From the NCBI RefSeq assembly GCF_030035675.1, contig NC_084499.1, forward strand, positions 16,254,239-16,318,238: 64,000 bases of DNA, written 5' to 3'. This document shows, piece by piece, positions 33,301-45,300 of the stretch (position 1 is the first letter of the stretch; each line of letters opens with the position of its first letter). The DNA is from Rhineura floridana. Taxonomy: Eukaryota; Chordata; Lepidosauria; Squamata; Rhineuridae. The notes under the pieces were generated by a model. That model had not been told where the DNA came from. It did no database searches and was given only the letters and a program-made list of their open reading frames with translations. Position numbers and translations under genes: made by a program.

Positions 33301-36300
33301 CAAACGAACGCAGGGTCCCCATGTGTACCTTACGCTTAAAGCATTCTCATACCACTTTAAACAGTCCTGGCTTCCCCCAAAGCATCCTGGGAACCGTCGT
33401 TTGCTAAGGGTGCTGAGAGTTGTTAGGAGAGCCCCCATTCCCCTCACAGAGCTATAATTCCCCAAGCAGTTGACCAATCAATCCCTCTTCTCAAGGAACT
33501 CTGGGAATTGTAGCTCTTTGAGGGGAAGAGGAGTCTCTTAACGACTCTCAGCACCCATAACAAACTACAGGTCCCAGGATTCTTTGGGGAAACCCAGAAC
33601 TGCTTAAAAGTGGTAAAAGAGCACTTTCAACATAAGGTGCAAATGGGGGCATAGTGAAAATAAGGACCCTCTTCTGAGAAGAAGAAATAGCACCCTGGGG
33701 GCTGATGGTGGCCGTGCTGAGCTAGAGAAGTGAGCAAGACGAGTTGATGGATCAGAAACGCTGGGGGGGGGGAGTAGAAGAGGGGCTCCTGAAGAGCTGG
33801 AGCCACACCTTGTTCTTCTCTGCGATTTGCTGCTCCAGGTCTCTGTTTCCCTTCTGTAGCTGGATGACGTCTGTGACTGCCACCTCCCCATTCGGCTCGG
33901 CTTCGCCATCTTCAGGGGGACCTGAGTGCTTTTTCAGGGCTGCAGATGACAGTTCTAATGTAGCAACCTGGCAGGAGGCCAAAAAAAGAAGAAGAAGAAA
34001 AAGGTGGGGATCTTAGCAAGTTCAGAGCAGCTGCAGAAAGTCCGGGCAAGCTGAAGGGGTGGTGCGTGGGTGGGCTGGAGGGTAGATGAGCCAGCAGCAA
34101 AACCACAGAAGCAACGACTGCACCCAGCTGCAAGGAGGTCAGAAGGCTGCGCTGACATCTCAAAACGGATCAAAAGGAGGCTGAACCTTCAAAAAGAAAG
34201 TTCTGTGCTGCAGAAACCCAATCATGCAAGTTTCCAGGTGTATTTGCATAAATTTGTTTGGCTTCTGCAGGGCATGGAAATCTTACATAGCAGCCTGAGG
34301 TTTCATCAGGCACTGGCCACATGCTTTCAAGTATGAGTTTTATATCCATAAGGCCTGGATTTATTTTTTTTTTTTTAAGGGAAGCAGACTCTTGGGATTC
34401 TGAACTCTGTGCCCAATACTACATTCTGCAGCTTTTCTGAGCTCTTGTGGAATCGCAATATGCAGTCCTATTTGTAAGATGCACAGAACTCCTTCATATG
34501 GAGCTAGACCCAATGGCCAATCTAATGCAGTACAGCACTGAACACAACAGCAGTTCTGGCGCAGCAGACCAAAATCTCCATCTAAGCCATCATCCTGCCC
34601 ACCGCAGCGACCAACCTAATGTCTCTGGGAAGCCCAGAAGCAGAGCATGAACCTGCTCAGTCAACTGGTAGGTTCCTTATAGACATGATGGTGAGTGAAC
34701 TCCGATAGATCCTGTCCTCCATGCATTGATCGAATCCTCTTTTAAAGTCATCTAAAAAGTAAAAGATCAGTTCTAACAGCTTGGATCGATTTGGTATTCA
34801 AGAGGGATCCTGCCTCTGAACCAGCAGATCTCCAGTCTCTTGGGCAGATGTAATTCTAGTTCTTTTAAGTGGATACACTGCAGGCCAGGAAGATGTCTAG
34901 GTCAGGCATGGGGAACAGGATCCGGCCAATGGGCTTTGACAGGGGCACCTGTCAAATCACATGATACCAGACAACCTGTTTGCCTTTGCCTGCATGGTTC
35001 GAAATCAAACCATGCACGCAAAGACACTCAGCTTTACAAGAGCTGTCCGTCAATTGACTGGCAGCACCACAAACCCTGCTATCGACAGGGAGATGTATCT
35101 TTACCTGTCATTGCATATAACGCAGTGGTGGCTGGTAACCACCAACGGTAGGTGGAGTCGGAGCCAACTCCATCACCCCATCTGCCTCCGTGCTGAATTC
35201 TATATGGGCAACCCTGAGACTGGCAGCCAGTGCCATGTAGGAGGGCTGGCTGAGGTTAATGGGGCAGGGCCCCATTTCCCCCTAATGATACCAGGTACAG
35301 GCCGTAGTGTAGCAACAAGGGTCCCTTCATGTTAGTAAAAAAGGAGGGCGCGTGGCTCTGACTATGGGGTTGAGAATGAGATCCTGCCTTCTCCCACAAC
35401 CACAGACACCCCTAGGAGGCAATCAGCATGAAAGAGGTGTTAGCTGCGGAGAAGAGTCTTCTTAGTGACTGACTCACTTCCTTTCATTCTGATTGGCTCC
35501 AATCAGCAGGAAAGGACAAGGAAGCATGTTAGAAGACTCATCTCAGCGGCTCACACACTCCCCCTTTCATGCTGATTGGCTTGTAGGAACCCTGCTGGTA
35601 CCCCACTCCCCAAAAAAGCAAGGGGTCTTAGCCACCCCCCTAAGACCCTGGTGGGCATGGCTTGGCCAAATGGGGAGGCCCATGGGCCGGAAGTCCCCCA
35701 CCGCTGGTCTAGGCACCGAAGAGAAGAACCCTCAGGTGAAGAGCCCACAGCCGAAGGCACCGCTGCGTACTTGCTTCTCGCTGGCTAACAGGCGCGCCTG
35801 CTGGTCCTGCAGCTGCACCTGGAAAGCGCTCATCTGCTTCTCTGCTGCAGCGTCCCTCTCCGTGGCCTGCTGCTGGCACAGTTCAAGGCTGGACTGCAAC
35901 TGGTGCGTCTGCAGGAGAAGCGCATCGTGGCCTGGCAGAAAGGGGCACAGCAGAGACCCAGTTCGGAGGAGAAAGGGGCACAGCTTCCAGTCAACAAGCA
36001 TGGCAGTCGTTCATTATCAAGCATTTGGCCCCAGGAGCTGAGTAGAGTTCCCCCAATTTTATCCTCACAACAGCCCCGTGAGGTAGATAGGCTAAGAGAG
36101 GGAGCGACAGGTATAGGATTCATGGCCACGTGGGGATGAACCGTAGCCCAAGGAAGGGGAACATTTTTTCTGCCGAGGACCACAATCCCTTGGGGTTGTC
36201 TATCCTGGGGCAGACAAAATCAAAAGCAGCAGGGTGGAATATGAAATTAGTCCAGGGGTCACATACTGCACAAGGGCCAAAGGGTGCCCATCCCTGTACT

Positions 36301-39300
36301 AACCACTACACCACACTGACTCTTGAAAGACCCACAAGTTTTTATTACACATCCTACACACCCACACTCTTCTTCTAACCTGTGGATCTCCAGGTACCAT
36401 TGGACTCCAAACTCCCATCAGCTACGCAGCCAGCCTTGCTGATGGGAGTTTGGAGTCCATCATCAACACCATGATCTGGAGGGCTTCATCAAGGATGGGG
36501 ACCCTTTGGCCCTCCAGATGTTGCCGAACTACAACTCCCATCAGCCCCAGCCAGCCTGGCCAATGAGGGGCGATGGGAAATTCCCTGCTCTCGTAGGCCC
36601 TCAACGGTCCAAGCCCTGGAGAGGTCACATCACCCACTATACCAGCAGTGAATGAAGCATCAAAGCCTTGCTAGGCCTCACCTTGCCTGAAGCGCTTCAG
36701 CTCTTCCTCCTCTGTCTGAAGCCTCTCCGTTTTCTCGGCAATCAGCAGGTCCTTCTCCTTCAACAGCGAGGTCAGATCGGCAAGCTAAGCCACCAGAAAA
36801 AAAGGGGGCCAGGCTATTACAGGATCTAGCTTCCAGCCCATGCTTTTGAACAGTGAACATCGCCTATCACCACTTGGCTCAACTGGCATTGACTTAAACT
36901 GCTCTCTCCAATCTCACACACACGCCAGAGAGAGGAATGAGCTCAACAAAGGGCCATTTTGCACTTGGCACTTGGGTGCTGTAGAAGAAGCGGGGGACGG
37001 GGGGGACGGGACTATAGCCAGAGATTGTGCCGAAGCTGGTGCAACTGTTTATGCAAGCAGAAGCATGAGAACAACTGCAGAACGTAGCTATTATAGTGCT
37101 GCACAAAAATGCTTAAGCCAGCCTTTGCCAACCCGGTGCACTCCAGATGTTTTGGAAGACAACTCCCATCAGCCCTGGCTTTTAAGCACTTGCACCATGG
37201 GCTTCATCCACAGCTATTCTCCTCCTGCTCTCGGTTCTTTGCCTTTGGATCTAAATTGTAAGGCCGAATTCCAAGTTCCCTGATCCCCTGAATTCACCTT
37301 GACACACAGCGAGGTGCAAGAAATTCAAATGCTCATGTGAACTGGCAATGCCTTTCCCGCTACCCTTGCAAGCTCAGCCTCATTTAGACCATCTGCCCTT
37401 ATCTCTCTCTCCCCCCCCAAGCCTCCCCTCAAGCCCGAATAATCCTGATCCTGCCTGAACCCAATGTATCTTCCCATGCCTCTTTCCCCCCCCTGACGTT
37501 GACGCTGAATCTGCCGAGTAAGAGCCTCCAATTCCCAGGCTTTGTACACAGCACCTGGCAACCCTGCTGGCACTACAGAAATATGCAACTGGTTAAATAG
37601 GACCAAACGCTAAACTCCTTTCAGAGCCTCCCCGCAGATGGGCTGCCTCTTGTTGGGAGGATCTCGGCTTTCACAGCAGTACAAGCCCTTGGCCAAAAAA
37701 AGACAACCCACTGCCTTGGATGAAAGAGCTGCCCAAACACAGCTGCCCTCACGAACAGTGGGTGGCAGGTGCAAAACCACTTGGAAAGTGGAGGAGACGT
37801 AGAACCTTTCAGAAGAACACTTTCCCTAGTCACCAAAATCACTCGGGAACAGTTAAATTGGGGCAGACGGCTTTGACCCAGAACAGCAGAGCGGAGACAG
37901 AGGCATCGCTTCTGCCGTCTCAGCTGTTAGCGAGACTTCCTGCCCATTTCCAAAATGTTTCCCCATCACCGTCTGATTGCCAGGACATTCTTGGCAGGAC
38001 AAGACTAATTGCTTTCCTTTGGTTATGCTGACATTAATACGCCAAATGGCTGTGGCGAGGGTCGCCCAGCCAGCCAGTTCCGAAAGCGAGATGTCTCAGA
38101 CGCGGCCCTCCTGCAGTGACCGATCCTGAGGGCAAGGCAGCCTCCGCCCATAAGGGGGCAGCAGAGCAGTAAGCACACCTCCACCTGCAGCTGCTGCTCT
38201 CTTTGCTTCTGTGTCTCCTCCAGGGCTTTGGCAGTTTCGACGTTACTGTTCAATTCCGCCTGCAAAGCAGCAAGAATCCTGGGGTTAGAGAATGGAGAAT
38301 TCAGAATGACAAAAAGGCATGGGAAGCAGTGGGGGGGCACATTCCCAACTAGGGCCGTAGCCTATTTTATCTGGGCAAACTGCCTTCCAGACCCCAAACA
38401 TGGGAAGATGAAGGGGCTGATCAGGGTCCAGTTTCTCCCTACAATCATCCTTAAGAATGGAGACAAAAGCTGGTCAAGAAAGAAGATATAAATGGAAAGC
38501 AGAAATCTCAGTTTGTGAAGTGTTTTAAGGATTGGTGATCACCTGTAACAAGGGCGGGAGAGCTTTTTGGCTCCGAGGGCCACATTTCCCCCTTGCCATC
38601 CCTCCGAGGGCCACATGGAGTGCTTATATTAATGTCTATGTTTAAATCAGAGCTGATGGGATATCCTTATTGTTACTGTCAGCTGGTGATGCTTTTAGTC
38701 TCCCCCTCCCTTCTTTCTGTTACACATTTGCAAACAAAAATCCTAAAAAAAAAAAAAAAAAACAAGACAAGTGGGACCTGCAACAAAATGGTCCTGTTCT
38801 AGCCCACCATTTCCTTTTCCCGGAAACTCCATTTTTTGTCCCCCCAACCCCCGCCCGAGCGTGCTCAGTACTTACTGGGCGGGCAGTTAGGATTCCCACA
38901 AACCCCTTTTATAGTTCCCCCTCAACCCCCCCACCCCTTTGCGTTCTTCCACAAGTCTTCGGAGCTCCTCAAAAATGCTGATATTGCTCCCTCTTGTGTG
39001 TGGATGGTGCCATTGCAACAACAAAGGGTCCCACGCTCAGAGAATGAAGTTGCTGTTACTATATAAGCAGGAACACCAGCAGTGTAGCCTTTGCTTGACC
39101 TGAAAAGGCAGACCCATTGGCAGGACACCAGTTTCCAACAGGCTGAAGGTGGCTGGTATTCAGAGCAGAGATACCTTTAGTCGTTCCGATTCAGATTCTT
39201 GCTGCCTTAAGGAGCTTTCTAAGTCTCTGCATTGGCCTTTGAGTTCTTCATTTTCTTTTTCCAGTTGGCTCTAAATGGAAAAAACGAACAAACGCAGGGC

Positions 39301-42300
39301 TGCTTGGTCAAGATCCAGGGAAATCGCTATACGGCTGCAGGGTTGCTTTATTCTGGCAAAATGCTGCCTTCATTTCTCCATGTGTTGTTAGCTGGATAAG
39401 AACCGTCTGGGTTCAAATTCTTCTTCAAGGCCAAGACTCACCAGCTGACCTCAGGCAGGTCTTCGCTCACCCTCCATTCCATTGCCTCACACGGGAAAGT
39501 AGCGCCCTACCTCACAGGGTTACTGTGAGAATGAAGTAATACCACCTTTCTCAGAACCTTAATGACAGGTTGGGGTAGACAAAGTCTATAAAAATCAGTG
39601 ACAAGATCCAGGTAGATAATTCAAAGCAAACAGGCTTGGAGATAAGACATTATCGCTCCGCCTCTGGACCCCTTCCCTGGCAATGTATAGCTGCTTCAGT
39701 TCAAAGGCCCTTCTGTGAAGTTTCCAGCCTATCCAAATGGCCTTTTTGACTCAATAACAGAAGCGCACGCGAGGCATTCAGTCCCGTTGCTCATGTGCTC
39801 TACGTTCCATGACATCACTGATTCTGCCACTGGGGAACGCCAGCGTTAAGTGACTAATCAGGGTCAACATTAAGTCACCCCTATGTAAGACAATTATTGT
39901 CTTATTTCAAAACAGCCCCCCTAGAGCTGCAGCCTAGCTCCACGCCATCCATATATTTAAAGCACAAAGAATCCTGGGAACTGTAGTTTGTTAAGGGTGT
40001 TGGGAATCGTGGCTCTGTGAGGAGCAAGCTATAGTTCCCAGAATTCTTTGGGGGAAGCCGTGAGCTTTAAATGTGTGGCATCAACGTGAAGCCACATCAC
40101 ATTGTGTGGGTAGTCAGGCGTGCTTATTGAGATTCCAGACCACGCACAACAGAGGGAAGCCAAGTCTATGTGAATGCCACAATCCCACAGGAACACAGAA
40201 GAAAAATTAAGCTTCCTGAGAGGCTTTCGTTTTAAAAAAATAAGATCCTACTCCTTTCAAAGACAAGCCTGAAAGGGTGTGAGCGATGCCTGCTGAAAGC
40301 TCAGAAGCCAGAGAGGTGCTCCAGAGAGGGGCTCGATTGCCTAGCCTCTCCTTCACGCCAAGCAACACAAGAATTACGCAAAACAGCTCAATTTGCATAA
40401 TCTGTATACAGGCTGCAGAACTTTGCTTTGATTGTTTCTTTCCCCAGGCAGCAAATCGGCGAGGGAGGCCCGAATGTTGCTCTGAAGAAGAGAGCAGGGC
40501 TCACCATCTTACGCTGGGCGGCCGTCCTTTCCAGTTCCTGTGCAGCTTCCAGGGACGCCACTTCCTCCTCCAGCCTCCTGACGCGCTCCGTGCACTGAAG
40601 CTGCACCGCAGAGAGGCCCTCCTGTGACTGGGTCCTCTCCAGGTCCAGGTCCGTTTGCTGCCAAGAAGGGAGGAAAGAGAGAGAAAGAGTCGAGTTCTGA
40701 TATTGCACCAACTCTGCAGGTGCTCAGAAGGAGGACGGGGGCTCTTTTAAGTATTTTCCTTCCACTTCACATCCTGGAAAACACTGGCACAAGCCAGACT
40801 AGCGTGGACTCACCAACTTTTGGATCTGCAGCTCTCTCTCCTCGAGGTCTTCTTTACTTTTTGCCGTTGCCTCGTTGGCAAGTTCGAGGGCTCGTTCAAG
40901 ATCTTTCAACTACGAAACAAAAAAAAACCATCTGCTCAAGAGAACTTTCTGACACCTCACATGCACACCGCCAGTGCCACCACCTGTCAGCCACTGCCAC
41001 ACGGGGAAAGGGAAAGAGGAATGTGGCTCACGCGGCAGCCGCTACCTGTTGCAAACCGCTTTCCCGGAGGCTCCGCACAAGCTCCTCATGTGCGCTCAGG
41101 CACTCCTGCCCTTCCGCCAATTGGCAGTTCAGTTTGTCAATCTAGGATGCAACACAAGTGATCAGCGATGAGCGCAGAAGGAGCCTATAAGGGCGATTAT
41201 GTAGAGGAGTGTTCAAAGATGTGATCCCCACCCACCCCAGCAGTCCAAAATGGCACAGCCCTTCTTTTCCTGGACATCGGCTTCAGCTCACAAGAGAAGG
41301 GAAGGATTTATCTGTCTGTCTTCCTGGCACACACACACCCCTCCCTCCTGAAACAAAGGCTTAGATCAACAATCTGTTTTAAAATTTCTGAACAGATCCT
41401 GTAGGCCTAGAAAGGCTGCCTCTTTGCCCTGAAAGTCCTCCACCCCACATAAGTAAAAGGTTGGTTGCAGTTACTCAGAGGTCAAGGAACAGCACTCTGC
41501 ACGTGCTCATCATCGTGTTCCAGGGCAGAGGAATGGTACTGAAAACCAGGAGAGGAAAGCCCCTCCAAATGAACCCGCTGGCTAGGCCAAACCAAGAGGA
41601 ATCCCCCAAGAGGTATCAGCGTCATAATGCATTGCCCACTCAGCACCAAGAGCAAATTCTGCCCAGCCGACCTGAGTCTCCAAGAGGTTCACGCTCTCCA
41701 CGTGGCTCGTCCGTGCAGCCGAAAGTTGCTGCCTCGCCTCCTCCAGTCGCTGCTCCAGAGCACTTTTCTGGAGAGAATAGAAACTGTCCATGACTACTAG
41801 TACTGTTAATATTAGGGCATTTAGGCACACCACATTTTTACAACACTGTGACCCTCAAAGCGGCTTACAGTCAATAAGATATAATGAGTGTGCACGCACA
41901 CACATCAAATAATAAAAAGTATATTGCTCTGTTCCATTCTAGAAAGGTTTCATGCCTTTTAAAATTGTATTGATTTGTATCTGTTTTAACATGGCATTTC
42001 CCACTCATTCTAACTGGCCCTGGGACCTCACGGTTGAAGGGCAGGTAACCAATCTTAAAAATAAACAAATAAATAAAAACACGTTACAAAACAGCAGCAA
42101 CCATATGAACTAAACAGGGAATAATTAAGGAGTCATTTCCTACATGGGCATCGTCAAAGTCTCCCACCAAAACCGTAACAGAATTGGAAAAGGCAGCAGC
42201 TAAAGAGTGAAAAATCCAGTCCAACACCAGACAAGCAGACTCTTCACAGTATTTACTGCTCCTGGGTGGTATGCAAAAGCTCGTACTACACACCTCTATC

Positions 42301-45300
42301 TATCTTGCAGCCATACAAAAACAACCAGGATGCAAAGCAGAGGCAAGGAAGGGGTGTGGCCTGGAGAGAGTTCCAAGGGCCAGAAAGGAAGGCCCAGAGG
42401 GCCACTTTTGGCCCTGAGGCACACCACTCCTTATATCAGAGTCTCGCTAAACCAGAACCAAGAGAGGACAATGAGAGAGCTGAACTGAATTCACCTTGAC
42501 CTCTTATATTTTAAGGCCAACCAGAACGGGCAGCCCACCTGCCGCCCACTCACATTCGGTGACCTATCTATCGGAAGAGACCATGTTCTACATCCAGAGT
42601 GGACTGAGCCTACGCTGCCAGATTTCCGAAAGCCACTCCCTGCAAGGAAGCATCATTAGCCCATGCTGCACTAGGAAGGAGCCAAAAGGTCTTGCCTCCA
42701 TCATTCTCTCTTTATCCAATGTTCAGAGGCGAATTTGTAAAGATTTTTTGGTGTTAAATCACTTGTATTGACACCTGAGCTCCTTCTGGGGAAGGGTGGG
42801 ATATTAATTTAATAAAAAATAAATAAAAGAGTGTCACTGCTGATGTAAACCAAAACAATACCATCCTCACACCGGGGGGGGGGAGATATCAGTAGGGTTA
42901 GGGGAACCTCAAGGGTTACAGAACTACCAACAAAATCCACAGAAAGACAACCTAAGGAAGAGAAACACAACCCCTTCAAAACAGCCCAATGATGACTGAG
43001 CATGCTCAGTGACCATTGAATGTTGACTGTCCAGGGTGTGTGGTAGGAATGGAGTATGGCAAAGGAGGGCATGGCTGGCCACACAGAAGCATGCCACACT
43101 GCCAATGATCTCTTGGAGAGACAAACGGCATTTTACTGGGAAGTGGGAAACTGTGGCAGCCTCCGCGAGGGAGGCACCCAGCCCTGAAGGGCATCCCGCA
43201 GATTGAGAAATATTGGCATGCGTGAGAAGGGGGTTGGACTTGATGGCCTTATAGGCCCCTTCCAACTCTACTATTCTATGATTCTAAGATTTGTGGGGAA
43301 GGGGCCCGAAGGCAGGGATGTCCTCAGCAAAGCACCCTCATCACTCTTTCCGCACATCACCAGCGGGAGCCCGCACGCACCTCCCGGAGCAACTCCCGAA
43401 CATGCTCGTCGCCAGAGAGGTTCCCTTCAAAGCGCTTTTCCAGAGTGGCCACTTTCTCCTGTAAGTGGCCCGCAAGCTGGCTTTTCTCCTCCACCTCGAC
43501 AATCATCTGTAAGGAGACACACGTTGTTTGCCCCGTGGTCAGTCGTCAGGGGAAGCTTTCAGCCAACACAAACTTTTTCCCACAGCAAGAACATGGGATC
43601 TGCCCTCCTACCCTTGACCGGAGGTGGCAGGGTGGTGGGTGGGACAGCCTTCCTCCCTTTCGCAAAGCCCAAGAGGGGCGGTTTCCCAAGCGGCCCTACT
43701 CTCTCACCTCACCCTTTGAAGCTGGATGTTTAAAGCTGCAACTCCCCCCCAACCCACCCTTTTTCGAGGTACTTCAGTGGCCACCATCAACCCGGAACCG
43801 AAAAGGGCAGCGAGACTTAAAAAATGGCACTCTCTGTCACATTTGAGACTTGCTGTGGAATTATGGGAAATGGTTTTGACAGGATGCACTGGTTTCACGA
43901 ACACAGCACAGGTGTGCCCGCAACACACACGTCATCTCTGTCAGGAATCACCAACCTTTTTGGGGGGGCCGCTGGGCTGAAATGCAAAAGGCCCCGTCAG
44001 TATTGGCATTTCACCGGCTCTTAAAGATGCCCTTGTTTAGGCAAGCGGTCCCCTCAACTTGAACTTCAGCTTGGGGGAATCCATTTATGTCTCCCAAGCA
44101 CCACCTATGCCAGCCGCTGCTGGGCTCAGTCACAGAGAAAAATTCTTTGCACTTTCTCTGTTCAGAACAGGTAGGAGGGTGGGCATCCAATCCTGACATC
44201 TAATGAAATGGAAGTGTGTGCATTGAGGGGGAGGGGGTTCAATGTATGAGAGGCTGAGCCAGCACAACTGGATCTGAGCAGGAAGAGCAAACTATGGCCA
44301 CCCCATGCATTTATTCCACTATTATTCCACTTTAAACAGACATGGCTTCCCCCAAGGAATCCTGGGAAGTGTAATTTGTGAACTCTCAGCAGAGTTGTTA
44401 GGAGATCCCCATCCCCGCAATTTCCAGAGTGGTTTAGCAATCAACCCCTCTTCCCAGAGAACTCTGGGGACCTCCAGGTTGGTACCTTCTGCTTGTGCTG
44501 CTCGTATTCCAGCTTCAGAGATTCGTGTTCTCCCTGCAACGCCCCCAGCCGCTTTTCACAACCAGAGGCTGCAACCTGAGCCTAGAAGATATTTTATTTG
44601 TTTCCTGGGATTTACATTCCTGCCTTTACACCGAACGGTGCTCAAGACGGCTGACGGCAACAAGGCAGAAGAACGAAAACATGCAATAAAACATCCAATG
44701 TTACAGAACAAGAAGAAGCGAAGAACAAAGCAGGCAAATCGCCAATAAAACAAAACGAACCACCTAAAAGTAATTTCAGTGAATTGTATCCAACTTTAGT
44801 ACTACTCAGAGTAGACTCATTGAAATTAAAGGGCATGACTAACTTGGCTCCATTCATTTTAATAGGTCTACTCCCGAGTAGAATTTAGCTGGATACAGCC
44901 CAATATTTTTATTAAAGTGGTATCCTGCCCTGCTTCTCAAAGGAGACCAGGGTGGCAGGCAAGTCAACTTATGGGCCAAATAAATGTAAATGTACTGCCT
45001 TCAAGTCGATTCCGACTTATGGCGACCCTCTGAATAGGGTTTTCATGAGGCTGAGAGGCAGTGACTGGCCCAAGGTCACCCAGTGAGCTTCATGGCTGTG
45101 TGGGAATTCGAACCCTGGTCTCCCAGGTGGTAGTCCAACACCTTAACCACTATGCTACACTGTAAAAACCTCCTTGCCTGCCAGTGGAAGGTCATCACAG
45201 ACAAGACCAGCAGGGGCTCCCTTGGCAATGAGTTCCAAAGTCCTGGAACTCTGGAGGGAAAGGCTCATGAGTGCAACTTCTGCAAAGAGAATCGCCCTTT

